Positions 49,857 through 57,548 of a DNA stretch of 64,000 nucleotides are shown piece after piece. Every line of letters starts with the position of its first letter. The stretch's first letter is position 1. The notes beneath the pieces were generated by a model that did no database searches, had not been told where the DNA came from, and was given only the letters and a program-made list of their open reading frames with translations. The stretch is from NCBI RefSeq assembly GCF_017945865.1, contig NZ_CP072829.1:1922001-1986000 (forward strand). The letters run 5' to 3'. The translations under genes and the position numbers were made by a program. This DNA comes from Xiamenia xianingshaonis. Its GTDB lineage: Bacteria; Actinomycetota; Coriobacteriia; Coriobacteriales; Eggerthellaceae.

Positions 49857-50636
49857 CTATTCGACGCCGCCGAAGCGCCGGTTGCGTCCCTGATACTCTA
49901 GCAGACAGCGCAAAAACTCGTACCGGTCAAAGTCGGGCCACAAAACGTCGGTGCACACGAATTCCGCATAGGCGATCTGCCACAGCAGGAAGTTCGACAC
50001 GCGCATCTCGCCGCTCGTGCGAATGAGCAGGTCGGGATCGGGAATGCCGGCCGTGTACAGGCCGCGTTCGAACAGTTCTTCCGTGGGCGGCAAAAACCCG
50101 CCGGTTTCTTCAGCCTCGAGCACGGCATGGCGCATGCAGCCCTCGACCGCCCGCAGAATTTCCTGGCGCCCCCCGTAGTTGACCGCGACGACCAGCGTCA
50201 TGCCGGTATTGTCCCCGGTCGTGCGCCACGCCTCGTCGAAGGCTTCGCGCGTTTCGGCAGGCAAAACGCTCAGGTCGCCGACGGTCTTCACGCGCACGTT
50301 CTCTTCGTGCAGGCCGTCCACTTCGGCGAGCATGGTCTTTGCGAACAGGTCCATCAAGCCGACGACCTCGTCGTGCGGCCGCTTCCAGTTCTCCGTGGAA
50401 AACGAATAGATGGTAAGATAGCGCACCCCCAGGTCAGAGGCGCAGCGGATGGTTTCGCGCACCGCCTCGATGCCGGCTTTGTGCCCGCGCAGGCGGTTGA
50501 GCGCGCGCTTTTTCGCCCAGCGGCCGTTGCCGTCCATGATGACGGCCACGTGCTGGGGCACCCGCGCCGGGTCGAGCGCCGTCGGGTCAAGGCCCGCCGG
50601 CGGCGCCGGAAATATGTAGTCCAACGGCTTGTTCAT
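49857..50636 (-). CDS. uppS: Isoprenyl (undecaprenyl) diphosphate synthase
   Basis: A cis-prenyltransferase of 259 residues making the C55 lipid carrier for cell-wall and surface-polymer synthesis. Landmarks are VAIMDGNGRWAKKRALNRLR with the catalytic Asp, YSFSTENWKRP, and RTSGEMRVSNFLLWQIAYAE at the end. ATG 50636 has GGGAGG 6 nt upstream. First gene of the cluster; a TACAAT box lies at 50690-50695. Confidence 0.95.
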   Translation of the reverse strand: MNKPLDYIFPAPPAGLDPTALDPARVPQHVAVIMDGNGRWAKKRALNRLRGHKAGIEAVRETIRCASDLGVRYLTIYSFSTENWKRPHDEVVGLMDLFAKTMLAEVDGLHEENVRVKTVGDLSVLPAETREAFDEAWRTTGDNTGMTLVVAVNYGGRQEILRAVEGCMRHAVLEAEETGGFLPPTEELFERGLYTAGIPDPDLLIRTSGEMRVSNFLLWQIAYAEFVCTDVLWPDFDRYEFLRCLLEYQGRNRRFGGVE

Positions 50637-50689
50637 AAAAGCCTCCCACACTGCGAAGCGTCCTGCCGCGTTCGCGCAGGACAGTTGGA

Positions 50690-50695
50690 ATTGTA
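50690..50695 (-). promoter_or_regulatory. Candidate -10 box for uppS-cdsA
   Basis: TACAAT on the minus strand, 53 nt before the uppS start. A TTGTCG hexamer occurs upstream but with only 14-bp spacing. Confidence 0.33.
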
Positions 50696-50750
50696 CCGTA
50701 CCCGATCATCGACAAGGGTGGACGTGCACACAACGTCGACACCAATCTCC

Positions 50751-50756
50751 TATAAT
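50751..50756 (+). promoter_or_regulatory. Candidate -10 box leading into the surface-polymer genes
   Basis: TATAAT 52 nt before the small ORF at 50809 and 384 nt before the DUF6541-like gene. No good -35 seen. Confidence 0.33.
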
Positions 50757-50808
50757 AGCGAGAATTCGTATCAATCCGTTCGGACGATCCAAGGGAGAAC
50801 GCTGCTTT

Positions 50809-51036
50809 ATGCAAACGACCAACAAACGACCCCGCATAGGTTTCGAGCTGTTTGAGACCCTTGAAGAGCGCAGCCTGTTCTGCGCAAGAAGTTTACCATA
50901 TTTAACTTTTGCGATGCCCAAGCGGAGAGATTTCAAGAAGCCGCCTTTCTCGGAAAAGAGATCCGAGCGCATTTTCGGCAACAGATACGAAAGGGTTGCC
51001 GATGCGGGTCTCTGGGGTTGTATCATACGGTGCTGA
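50809..51036 (+). CDS. Possible small leader ORF, unknown
   Basis: A 75-codon frame (MQTTNKRPRIGFELFETLEE at the start) with AAGGGAG 11 nt upstream, following a TATAAT box and ending 1 nt before a 20-bp perfect inverted repeat. It has a basic, hydrophilic composition and no recognisable domain. It may be a leader peptide for the operon that follows, or simply untranslated leader DNA. Confidence 0.25.
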   Translation: MQTTNKRPRIGFELFETLEERSLFCARSLPYLTFAMPKRRDFKKPPFSEKRSERIFGNRYERVADAGLWGCIIRC

Positions 51037-51037
51037 A

Positions 51038-51093
51038 TGCGCGAGTTCTCCCCTGGCCGTCCTTCTTGCGACAGCCAGGGGAGAACTCGCGCA
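51038..51093. other. 20-bp perfect inverted repeat in the leader of the surface-polymer operon
   Basis: TGCGCGAGTTCTCCCCTGGC (51038-51057) is exactly complementary to 51074-51093 across a 16-nt spacer. The RNA would form a very stable hairpin 47 nt before the next start codon. There is no T-run after it, so it may be an attenuator, a processing site, or the footprint of an insertion. Confidence 0.75.
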
Positions 51094-51140
51094 CAGCAGT
51101 CTTTGACGCACTCTTCATCTTCGACGCAAAGGGGATGTCC

Positions 51141-53255
51141 ATGACAGCATTTCTGACCAACGTGATGGCAAGCATGCTTGTGCTTTACGTGCCGGGCTAC
51201 CTTCTGGCAAGGGGGCTCTTTTTCTCGCGCTGCGCAGCCCTGTTGGGCGCGCCGTTTATGAGTCTGGCAGCCTGTTACTGCATTATCGCCGCATGCGAGG
51301 TCTTTGAGATTCCCTGCCATCCAACCGTGCTGTGCGCCTGCCTCGTCATTGCGCTCGCCGTTTTTATCATAGGCCGGCTTGTAGCTCGCCATCAGGGCGT
51401 ATTGGAAAGCTTTCGCTGGTCGGACACGTATGGGCCAGTTCGCATCGGACGTTTTGAAGTTCCTTTCGCCGCGATCGTCCTCTGCGCTTATGTGGGGTTC
51501 GGCGTGGCTGTGGGAGCCTATGTCTATATCTCGTCATTAGGCGACGCGGCCACGTTCTATAGCCGTTTCGACAACCAGACGCACCTCAACAACACCCGTA
51601 CGTTCCTGGAAACGGGCGCCTGGTCCATCTTTCATTCGCAGTACAACGATCTTGCCACTTCGGCCGCACAGACGCCTTACGCCCAGCCCCCCAGCGAAGG
51701 GTACGGCTTTTATCCGGCGGGCTTTCACGCCATGGTGGCGCTTGTCGCCACCGTATGCGGGGACGGAAACCTCGTTGCCATCAACGCTTTCGTAGCCGTG
51801 CTCACCATGGTGGTGTTTCCCTTGTCCGTTGCCGGATTCATTATGGCGCTCTTCCCAGGCAGGCGCCTCGTTGTCGGGTGCGGCGCCTTGATGGCCATGG
51901 CGTTTTCGGCGATACCGTGGAGCTTGATCCTCAAAGGGCCGCTTTATCCGAATCTGCTGAGCTTCGTGCTTCTGCCTATGGCGCTCGGCATCGTGTACAC
52001 GCTTTTCCAAGAGCGCTGCGAAGGCGCCTTGTCGAAAAGCGCGCGCGTGCTCGCTCTCGCCTCGCTCTTCGTGGCGCTTGCGTTCTCTCATCCGAATGCG
52101 CTGTTCACGATCTGCGTTTTCGTAGTCCCTTACATCGGAACGCTGCTGAAGCGCCGGCTCTGCTCAAGGAACGGGGCTCCGAAAGTCAAGCGCCCGGCAC
52201 ATGTGAACCCCCGCAGACGGACCGTGCTGTATTGGCTGGTCTTCTGGTTGGCAGCGGCCGTGATTTGGCTTGTCGCCCTCAAGCTGCCGTTTTTGCAAAG
52301 CGTCACGAGCATGTCGACGGAAAAATCCATGGGCTTTGCCCGCACTCTTTACAATGTCGGCACGTTCGGACTCGCCTCCACGGTCGGTCAGCCTTTGCTT
52401 GCAATCATCGTTTGGCTGAGCGTCGTGCTGTCCATCTTCCAAAAGGAAAGACTCTGGATGCTGATACCCCTGGGATTCTCCTGCGCCTCATTCATCATAT
52501 GCGCAGCGGGCATAACCCCTTTGAACACCATTGTGGGTGGTTTTTGGTACACCGACCCTTTCCGGATCGCCGCCAACTGCGCGCTTTTCGCCATGCCGTA
52601 TGCCTGCGAGGGAATGGCACGCCTGGTGACCTGGACGCAAAACCTTGTGGACAAGTACCATGCCCAGTGTTCTCTGCGCCACGGAAAGCAGTTCGCGACA
52701 GCGCTCCTTTTGGGAGTGTTCACCATAGTAAACTTTTTTCCAAGCTGCAACTTGAATCGCGGCCAGGACAAAGTCGTGACGGCTTTTGGCGATACGCGCC
52801 AGTGGATGGTGGAAGCCTATGGCCATAAAGGCGAAGACGTCTACAGCACCGCAGAACGCGACTTCGTTCAGAAAGCGCTCGACGTTTTGCCCGAGGGGGC
52901 CTTGGTGCTCAACTCGCCTAACGACGGGAGCGTGTTCGCCTACGGCACAGACGACCTCAATACCTATTATCGAACCATGGACACGAGCGACTACAAAGAC
53001 TCTGCCCTGACCATTTCCCAAGGTCTTAACAGAATAGCCGACGACGCCGAGGTGCAGAAAGCGGTGGAAGAAACGGGAGCGGAATACCTCTTGATGCTTG
53101 ACCAAGGTGTGGCATTTGAAGACCTGGTGAAGTTTCCCCAGTACAAGGACCCGGAGCCTTGGAAAGGCATCGACGGCGTATCGGATGCCACTCCCGACTT
53201 CGAAGTGGTCTTGGAAGATGGCGACATGAGGCTCTACAAGATCGTCGAAAAGTAG
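51141..53255 (+). CDS. Large polytopic membrane protein (DUF6541-like), surface-polysaccharide locus
   Basis: A 704-residue membrane protein. About 12-14 hydrophobic helices fill residues 1-540 (MTAFLTNVMASMLVLYVPGY, YVYISSLGDAATFYSRFDNQ), followed by a soluble C-terminal domain of about 160 residues ending in LYKIVEK. Overall design and the FYSRFDNQTHLNNTRTFLE motif after a helix recall DUF6541/GT-C-like proteins of actinobacteria, which are probably lipid-linked glycosyltransferases. ATG 51141 has AAAGGGG 8 nt upstream; an ATG two codons earlier is less well placed. It leads a cluster of glycerophosphotransferase and GT2 genes. Confidence 0.75.
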   Translation: MTAFLTNVMASMLVLYVPGYLLARGLFFSRCAALLGAPFMSLAACYCIIAACEVFEIPCHPTVLCACLVIALAVFIIGRLVARHQGVLESFRWSDTYGPVRIGRFEVPFAAIVLCAYVGFGVAVGAYVYISSLGDAATFYSRFDNQTHLNNTRTFLETGAWSIFHSQYNDLATSAAQTPYAQPPSEGYGFYPAGFHAMVALVATVCGDGNLVAINAFVAVLTMVVFPLSVAGFIMALFPGRRLVVGCGALMAMAFSAIPWSLILKGPLYPNLLSFVLLPMALGIVYTLFQERCEGALSKSARVLALASLFVALAFSHPNALFTICVFVVPYIGTLLKRRLCSRNGAPKVKRPAHVNPRRRTVLYWLVFWLAAAVIWLVALKLPFLQSVTSMSTEKSMGFARTLYNVGTFGLASTVGQPLLAIIVWLSVVLSIFQKERLWMLIPLGFSCASFIICAAGITPLNTIVGGFWYTDPFRIAANCALFAMPYACEGMARLVTWTQNLVDKYHAQCSLRHGKQFATALLLGVFTIVNFFPSCNLNRGQDKVVTAFGDTRQWMVEAYGHKGEDVYSTAERDFVQKALDVLPEGALVLNSPNDGSVFAYGTDDLNTYYRTMDTSDYKDSALTISQGLNRIADDAEVQKAVEETGAEYLLMLDQGVAFEDLVKFPQYKDPEPWKGIDGVSDATPDFEVVLEDGDMRLYKIVEK

Positions 53256-53306
53256 GCGCCGCCTCGTCGCAAAGGAACGAGCCAAAACGGCGGAAGGGAC
53301 GCAGCC

Positions 53307-54551
53307 ATGAGCGATGCGGCAGCAAGCGCGCACGATTGGAAACGCAAGGTCAAAAATGCCGTGAGCGGGGCGATCAAAGACGTCACGTTGGGCCATTGGC
53401 TCCCAGCGGAGTATCGCCGTGCTGCCGCGAAAAAGCCCGTGAACCCGAAAAAGGTTCTCTTCATGGATACGGAAGAGCGCAACTTTCCCGACAACTTCCG
53501 CCTCGTTTGGGACAGGCTTCAGGCGCACGGCGGTTTCGAGACGCAGTTCATCAGCCTGGAGCAAAACCATGTCTCGATGATCAAATACTTTCAAAATTGC
53601 ATTGATTTCGTGCGCCAAGCAGCCGATGCGGCGTACGTCTTTTTGGTCGACGGGTCATACGTGACAAGCTGTTTGCCGCTGCGTCCGGAAACGCAGGTCA
53701 TCCAGCTGTGGCATGCGTGCGGCGCCTTCAAAAAATGGGGCATGAGCACGGCAGATTTGATCTTTGGATGCGACGCCCAAACGCTTCGGAAGCATCCGTT
53801 CTACCGGAATCTCTCGCTTGTGACGATAAGCAGCCCCGATGTTGCGTGGGCCTACATTGAAGCGATGATGCTGGAAGACACGCCCGAAATCGTGCAGCCG
53901 CTAGGCGTGAGCCGCACGGACGTTTTCTTCGACGAAGGCTTTTTGGCCGAGGCCCGCGCGCGGGTGACAAAGGTGGTGCCTGCGCTCTCGGGCAAGAAAG
54001 CGATTCTTTACGCGCCGACGTTTCGCGGCTTCGTCTCGTCCGCGAAAGGGCCCGACGCCCTTGACGTTTCCGCCATGAAAGAGGCGCTCGGGGAAGAATA
54101 CGTGCTGCTCGTCAAGCATCACCCCTTCGTAAAGGTGCCGCCGACAATCCCTGAGAGCTGCGCGTCGTTCGCGTTCGACGTTTCGGGCAAGCTGCCTATC
54201 GAAGAGCTGCTTTGCGTGGCCGACGTGTGCGTCTCCGACTACTCGTCGGTCGTGTTCGAGTATTCGCTCTTCGGCCGCCCGATGGCGTTTTACGCCTATG
54301 ACCTGGACGATTACCAGGATTGGCGCGGTTTCTACTACAACTACGACGAGCTCACGCCAGGCCCGGTGTTTCAGACCAGCGAAGATCTGATCGACTACCT
54401 GACGCATATCGAAGAGCGTTTCGACCCCGAAACGGTAGCCTCGTTCCGCCGAAAATTCATGAGCGCCTGCGACGGCCACGCCACCGACAGGATCTGCAAA
54501 GCCGTCTTCGGACAAGAGCTGCGACAGAGCAAGACCGTCTGTCCAAAGTGA
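53307..54551 (+). CDS. CDP-glycerol/ribitol glycerophosphotransferase family protein (TagB/TagF-like)
   Basis: A 414-residue enzyme of the Glyphos_transf family, which moves polyol phosphate from a CDP-polyol to a lipid-linked or polymer acceptor. Motifs: VIQLWHACGAFKKWG, APTFRGF, VKHHPF and DVCVSDYSSVVFEYSLFGRP. The N-terminus is amphipathic, consistent with membrane association. GAAGGGAC precedes the ATG. With tarI/tarJ at the end of the locus it suggests a poly(polyol phosphate) wall polymer. Confidence 0.87.
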   Translation: MSDAAASAHDWKRKVKNAVSGAIKDVTLGHWLPAEYRRAAAKKPVNPKKVLFMDTEERNFPDNFRLVWDRLQAHGGFETQFISLEQNHVSMIKYFQNCIDFVRQAADAAYVFLVDGSYVTSCLPLRPETQVIQLWHACGAFKKWGMSTADLIFGCDAQTLRKHPFYRNLSLVTISSPDVAWAYIEAMMLEDTPEIVQPLGVSRTDVFFDEGFLAEARARVTKVVPALSGKKAILYAPTFRGFVSSAKGPDALDVSAMKEALGEEYVLLVKHHPFVKVPPTIPESCASFAFDVSGKLPIEELLCVADVCVSDYSSVVFEYSLFGRPMAFYAYDLDDYQDWRGFYYNYDELTPGPVFQTSEDLIDYLTHIEERFDPETVASFRRKFMSACDGHATDRICKAVFGQELRQSKTVCPK

Positions 54552-54624
54552 CTTGGCCGGGGAAACGCCGCTTGATTCCGCCAGCCCTGCACAGCCGGGC
54601 CAGAAGGCAGAGCCCTGCCCGACC

Positions 54625-57327
54625 TCACCGCAACGCTTGGTAGAGCCTTTCGCGCTGGCTGTTGTCGTCATGGAGGAAGAAACCCTCCGCACGGCTTTGA
54701 TAGGGCTCGCCAAAACCTGCTTGCGAATCAAAGTTAGCCAAAGCATACAATAGTTCCGAAGCAGTGCGCGCAACGGGGCCGAATCCCTGTTCAAGCGGCA
54801 GATCGAGTTCGCTGTAGCCGTTGAGGCCAGCTGCGAATTCTTCTTCATCGGGGAAGAAATACAGAATCGGGCAGCGTGCATACACGCTGTCAAAAGCGAT
54901 CGGCGAGTAGTCCGTGATGCAGAGCAGATGCGTGTTTACGACTTTCGGGTCAACTGCGGACGAATCGAGCACGTGGATGCGCTCAGTTTCAAATTCCTTG
55001 AACAGCGCCTCGTAGCAAGCGAAGTTCGGCTGCAGCTGGATGTCCAAATGAAAATCGCGCGCATTCAAATAAGCCACCAGACCAGGGTCGCTCAGCCAGG
55101 CGCTTGTCTCCAGCCAGAATTTCGAGGTTTCAAACTTGCCGTTGCGTTGCGGCGCCTTCCCGGAGACTTCGGTCACCAAGTACTTTCGCCACGAGGGGGC
55201 GAACAGGATGCGGTTTTCCGGTCGATGCTCGCTTTCGATGAAGTCGTAGCGCGGTGCGCCGCAAGGAATGATCTGATCGACAGCGTAGCCGTACACCGTG
55301 GCAAAAAGCCTCTCTTCGTAGGGAGTCGACACCACGATGCGGTCGACTCCCGTCTTTTCGGCACCGTATTTCCAGGGCGCATGGGCCAGATGGACGCCGT
55401 GCTGGAGATAGACGAGTTCGCGCGCGCCCGTCGGCGGCAAAAAGTTGAGCGCGCCCTGTCGCAGCGGGGACCACTGGTCCGGCGCAATCCGAGACGTCAG
55501 AATCTTGTCCGCAAACGGGAACAGCAGCAGGTGCTTCGGCGAGCCGAAATCAAGGATGCGCTCCCGCCGTTCGAGCGTGAACGGAAACGCGAACGGCTTT
55601 TGCGCCTCGTGCGCCACGTAGTAGCGATCAATGCCGTCGTCCTTCTCGATGTCATGCATGAACTGGTAAAACGCATTGTCTGGTCCCGAAGCGGCACCGT
55701 CGCCGTAAAGCCAAAAAGGCCGACGCTTCACAAAGGGCCGCGCGTCTGCAGCGCCCTCGTGAAGCAGCAGCCCGAGCGCGTTTTTTTTGAGAATAGCTTT
55801 GTTTTCGCGCAGGCGGAGCGCACAGCGCAGCGCCAAAGAGGGTTCTTGGTGAAAGCGAATGGCGTCGCCTTGGGAAGTCGCCTCGATGACGGTCGTTCCG
55901 TGGGCGAGCGACGACACGCCCGTGTCGGCATTGGCCTGCAAAAACTTCGCGAAGTGCCAATGCGCGGGATAGACATGCCCTTCCATCTCGACAAAAAGCT
56001 GCGCAGTCTCCCATTCTTGGCAGGGCAGCGCCAGCTCAAACGCCCACGTGGCGTTCGTCCTCTCGTGGCTGAAGGCCCAGTCGCAGGTGGCAGGCGCAAG
56101 CGGAATGTCTCGGACGTCGCTTTCACACTTGCGCTGCAGGCTGAGTCGCGCCGCAGGCCTGTCCGCATACTCGAAAGCGACTGACTGCAGCACGCCGCGA
56201 AGGTGGCATGTCCCGCCCTCGAACCAAACGCGGAAAATATATGCGTCAACGTCATCTTTTCGAAGAAGGACCGTTCCGCCACGACTGACCGAAAAACCGC
56301 CGTCAGCGAATTCGCAGGCAAGCGGCTCGCCGACTTTCAGTTGCAAGAAATAGTGTCGCTGGAGTTCGCTCGCGCGCGGCGAGGCGAGGATGACATCGTC
56401 TTCCACGCAACCCAGCAGGACGGCATAGCGATGAAGCGCCCGGCCATAGGCAGGATGGGTACTCGGCGGCACCAGCAAGCCCTTCTTGATTTTCCAGTTC
56501 AGCTCATTCATAAACGAGCCTTGCAGATAGACCGGAGCCCGCCCTTCGGCTCCGTTCGCACCCTTCGCATACGGCGCAAAAAGCGCCTCCCAAAAACGCA
56601 GGCAGTTTTCCAACTGATAGAACGGGTGCATCTTGGTGTTGGTCGCGCTTTCGCCGCGCTTTTGATAGACGTAGGCTCCCTGCTTGCTGAACCCGACTTT
56701 TTGCTTGCGAAGGAGAACGGTCAACATGAACTGCAGATCTTCGTGAACCTCAAGCGACGTGTCGAAGCGAGGAAGGCTCCCGTCGTTTTTCACGACAACG
56801 TTTACGTTGGTGACCAGCGCAAAGGCGTTTTTGGGATCGCGCAAGTCGAAAACGCCGGTATGCGTGAGCACCTTTTCGCGCACGTGAGGCTTCGTCTTCT
56901 TGCCTTCAACGATCTTCATGGGATAGGTGACGAGATCGATTTCGTCGAAGTGGTCGTCGAAGAAATCCAAGGCGCCTTTGAGGGTTGCCGGCTCAAGAAC
57001 GTCATCGGCGTCGACAAAGGCGATAAAGCGGCCGCGCGCCTGGTCCATGCCGGCATTGCGGGCAGCACTGACGCCACGATTCTCCTGGTGAATGACCACG
57101 ATATGAGAATGCGCTTCGGCAAGGGAGTCTGCAATGCTTCCCGACCCGTCGGTTGATCCGTCGTCAACGAGAATGATCTCATACTCCGTCGGGGCAAGCG
57201 TCTGTTTCACAAGGCTCTCGACGGTCGTGCGCAGACACGCTTCGCAATTATGCACCGGCACAACAATGCTGAGCCGAAGCGACGGCGCTTGACCAAACGT
57301 TGCACGATCTTGCAAAAGCTGGGACAT
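54625..57327 (-). CDS. GT2 glycosyltransferase-glycerophosphotransferase fusion
   Basis: A 900-residue two-enzyme protein. The N-terminal GT2 domain has SIVVPVHNCEACLRTTVESL, VDDGSTDGS and FVDADDVLEP. A middle region (about 330-570) of beta-rich sequence separates it from a C-terminal Glyphos_transf domain with YLQHGVHLAHAPWKYGAEKT, FAPSWRKYLV, LQPNF and ITDYSPIAFDSVYARCPILY. Start ATG 57327 has AAAGG 7 nt upstream. Such double enzymes build repeating glycosyl-polyol-phosphate chains. It is divergent from a second, similar fusion. Confidence 0.87.
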   Translation of the reverse strand: MSQLLQDRATFGQAPSLRLSIVVPVHNCEACLRTTVESLVKQTLAPTEYEIILVDDGSTDGSGSIADSLAEAHSHIVVIHQENRGVSAARNAGMDQARGRFIAFVDADDVLEPATLKGALDFFDDHFDEIDLVTYPMKIVEGKKTKPHVREKVLTHTGVFDLRDPKNAFALVTNVNVVVKNDGSLPRFDTSLEVHEDLQFMLTVLLRKQKVGFSKQGAYVYQKRGESATNTKMHPFYQLENCLRFWEALFAPYAKGANGAEGRAPVYLQGSFMNELNWKIKKGLLVPPSTHPAYGRALHRYAVLLGCVEDDVILASPRASELQRHYFLQLKVGEPLACEFADGGFSVSRGGTVLLRKDDVDAYIFRVWFEGGTCHLRGVLQSVAFEYADRPAARLSLQRKCESDVRDIPLAPATCDWAFSHERTNATWAFELALPCQEWETAQLFVEMEGHVYPAHWHFAKFLQANADTGVSSLAHGTTVIEATSQGDAIRFHQEPSLALRCALRLRENKAILKKNALGLLLHEGAADARPFVKRRPFWLYGDGAASGPDNAFYQFMHDIEKDDGIDRYYVAHEAQKPFAFPFTLERRERILDFGSPKHLLLFPFADKILTSRIAPDQWSPLRQGALNFLPPTGARELVYLQHGVHLAHAPWKYGAEKTGVDRIVVSTPYEERLFATVYGYAVDQIIPCGAPRYDFIESEHRPENRILFAPSWRKYLVTEVSGKAPQRNGKFETSKFWLETSAWLSDPGLVAYLNARDFHLDIQLQPNFACYEALFKEFETERIHVLDSSAVDPKVVNTHLLCITDYSPIAFDSVYARCPILYFFPDEEEFAAGLNGYSELDLPLEQGFGPVARTASELLYALANFDSQAGFGEPYQSRAEGFFLHDDNSQRERLYQALR

Positions 57328-57499
57328 GGGCATCCTTTGTCTGTTGAAAGCTGAACAATCGCAAGTCAGGTCGGGGTCGAGGCGCAGGGCGCATGCCAAG
57401 AGGCGGGGTCGTGGCGGTTTCGAGCCACGTGCTCCGAGCGGTTGGCGCCCCTCTTGCATAATATCGGGAAAGTGTTGTTTTTGGCTGATCATGATGCTT

Positions 57500-57505
57500 T
57501 ATAAT
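57500..57505 (+). promoter_or_regulatory. Promoter region of the second GT2 fusion gene
   Basis: TATAAT in an AT-rich island (57470-57530) between the two divergent fusion genes; TTGTTT lies 19 bp upstream. A second TATACT follows at about 57513. Confidence 0.45.
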
Positions 57506-57548
57506 TAAAATTTATACTCAATTGCGTGATTTGGACGCGTGCGATTGG

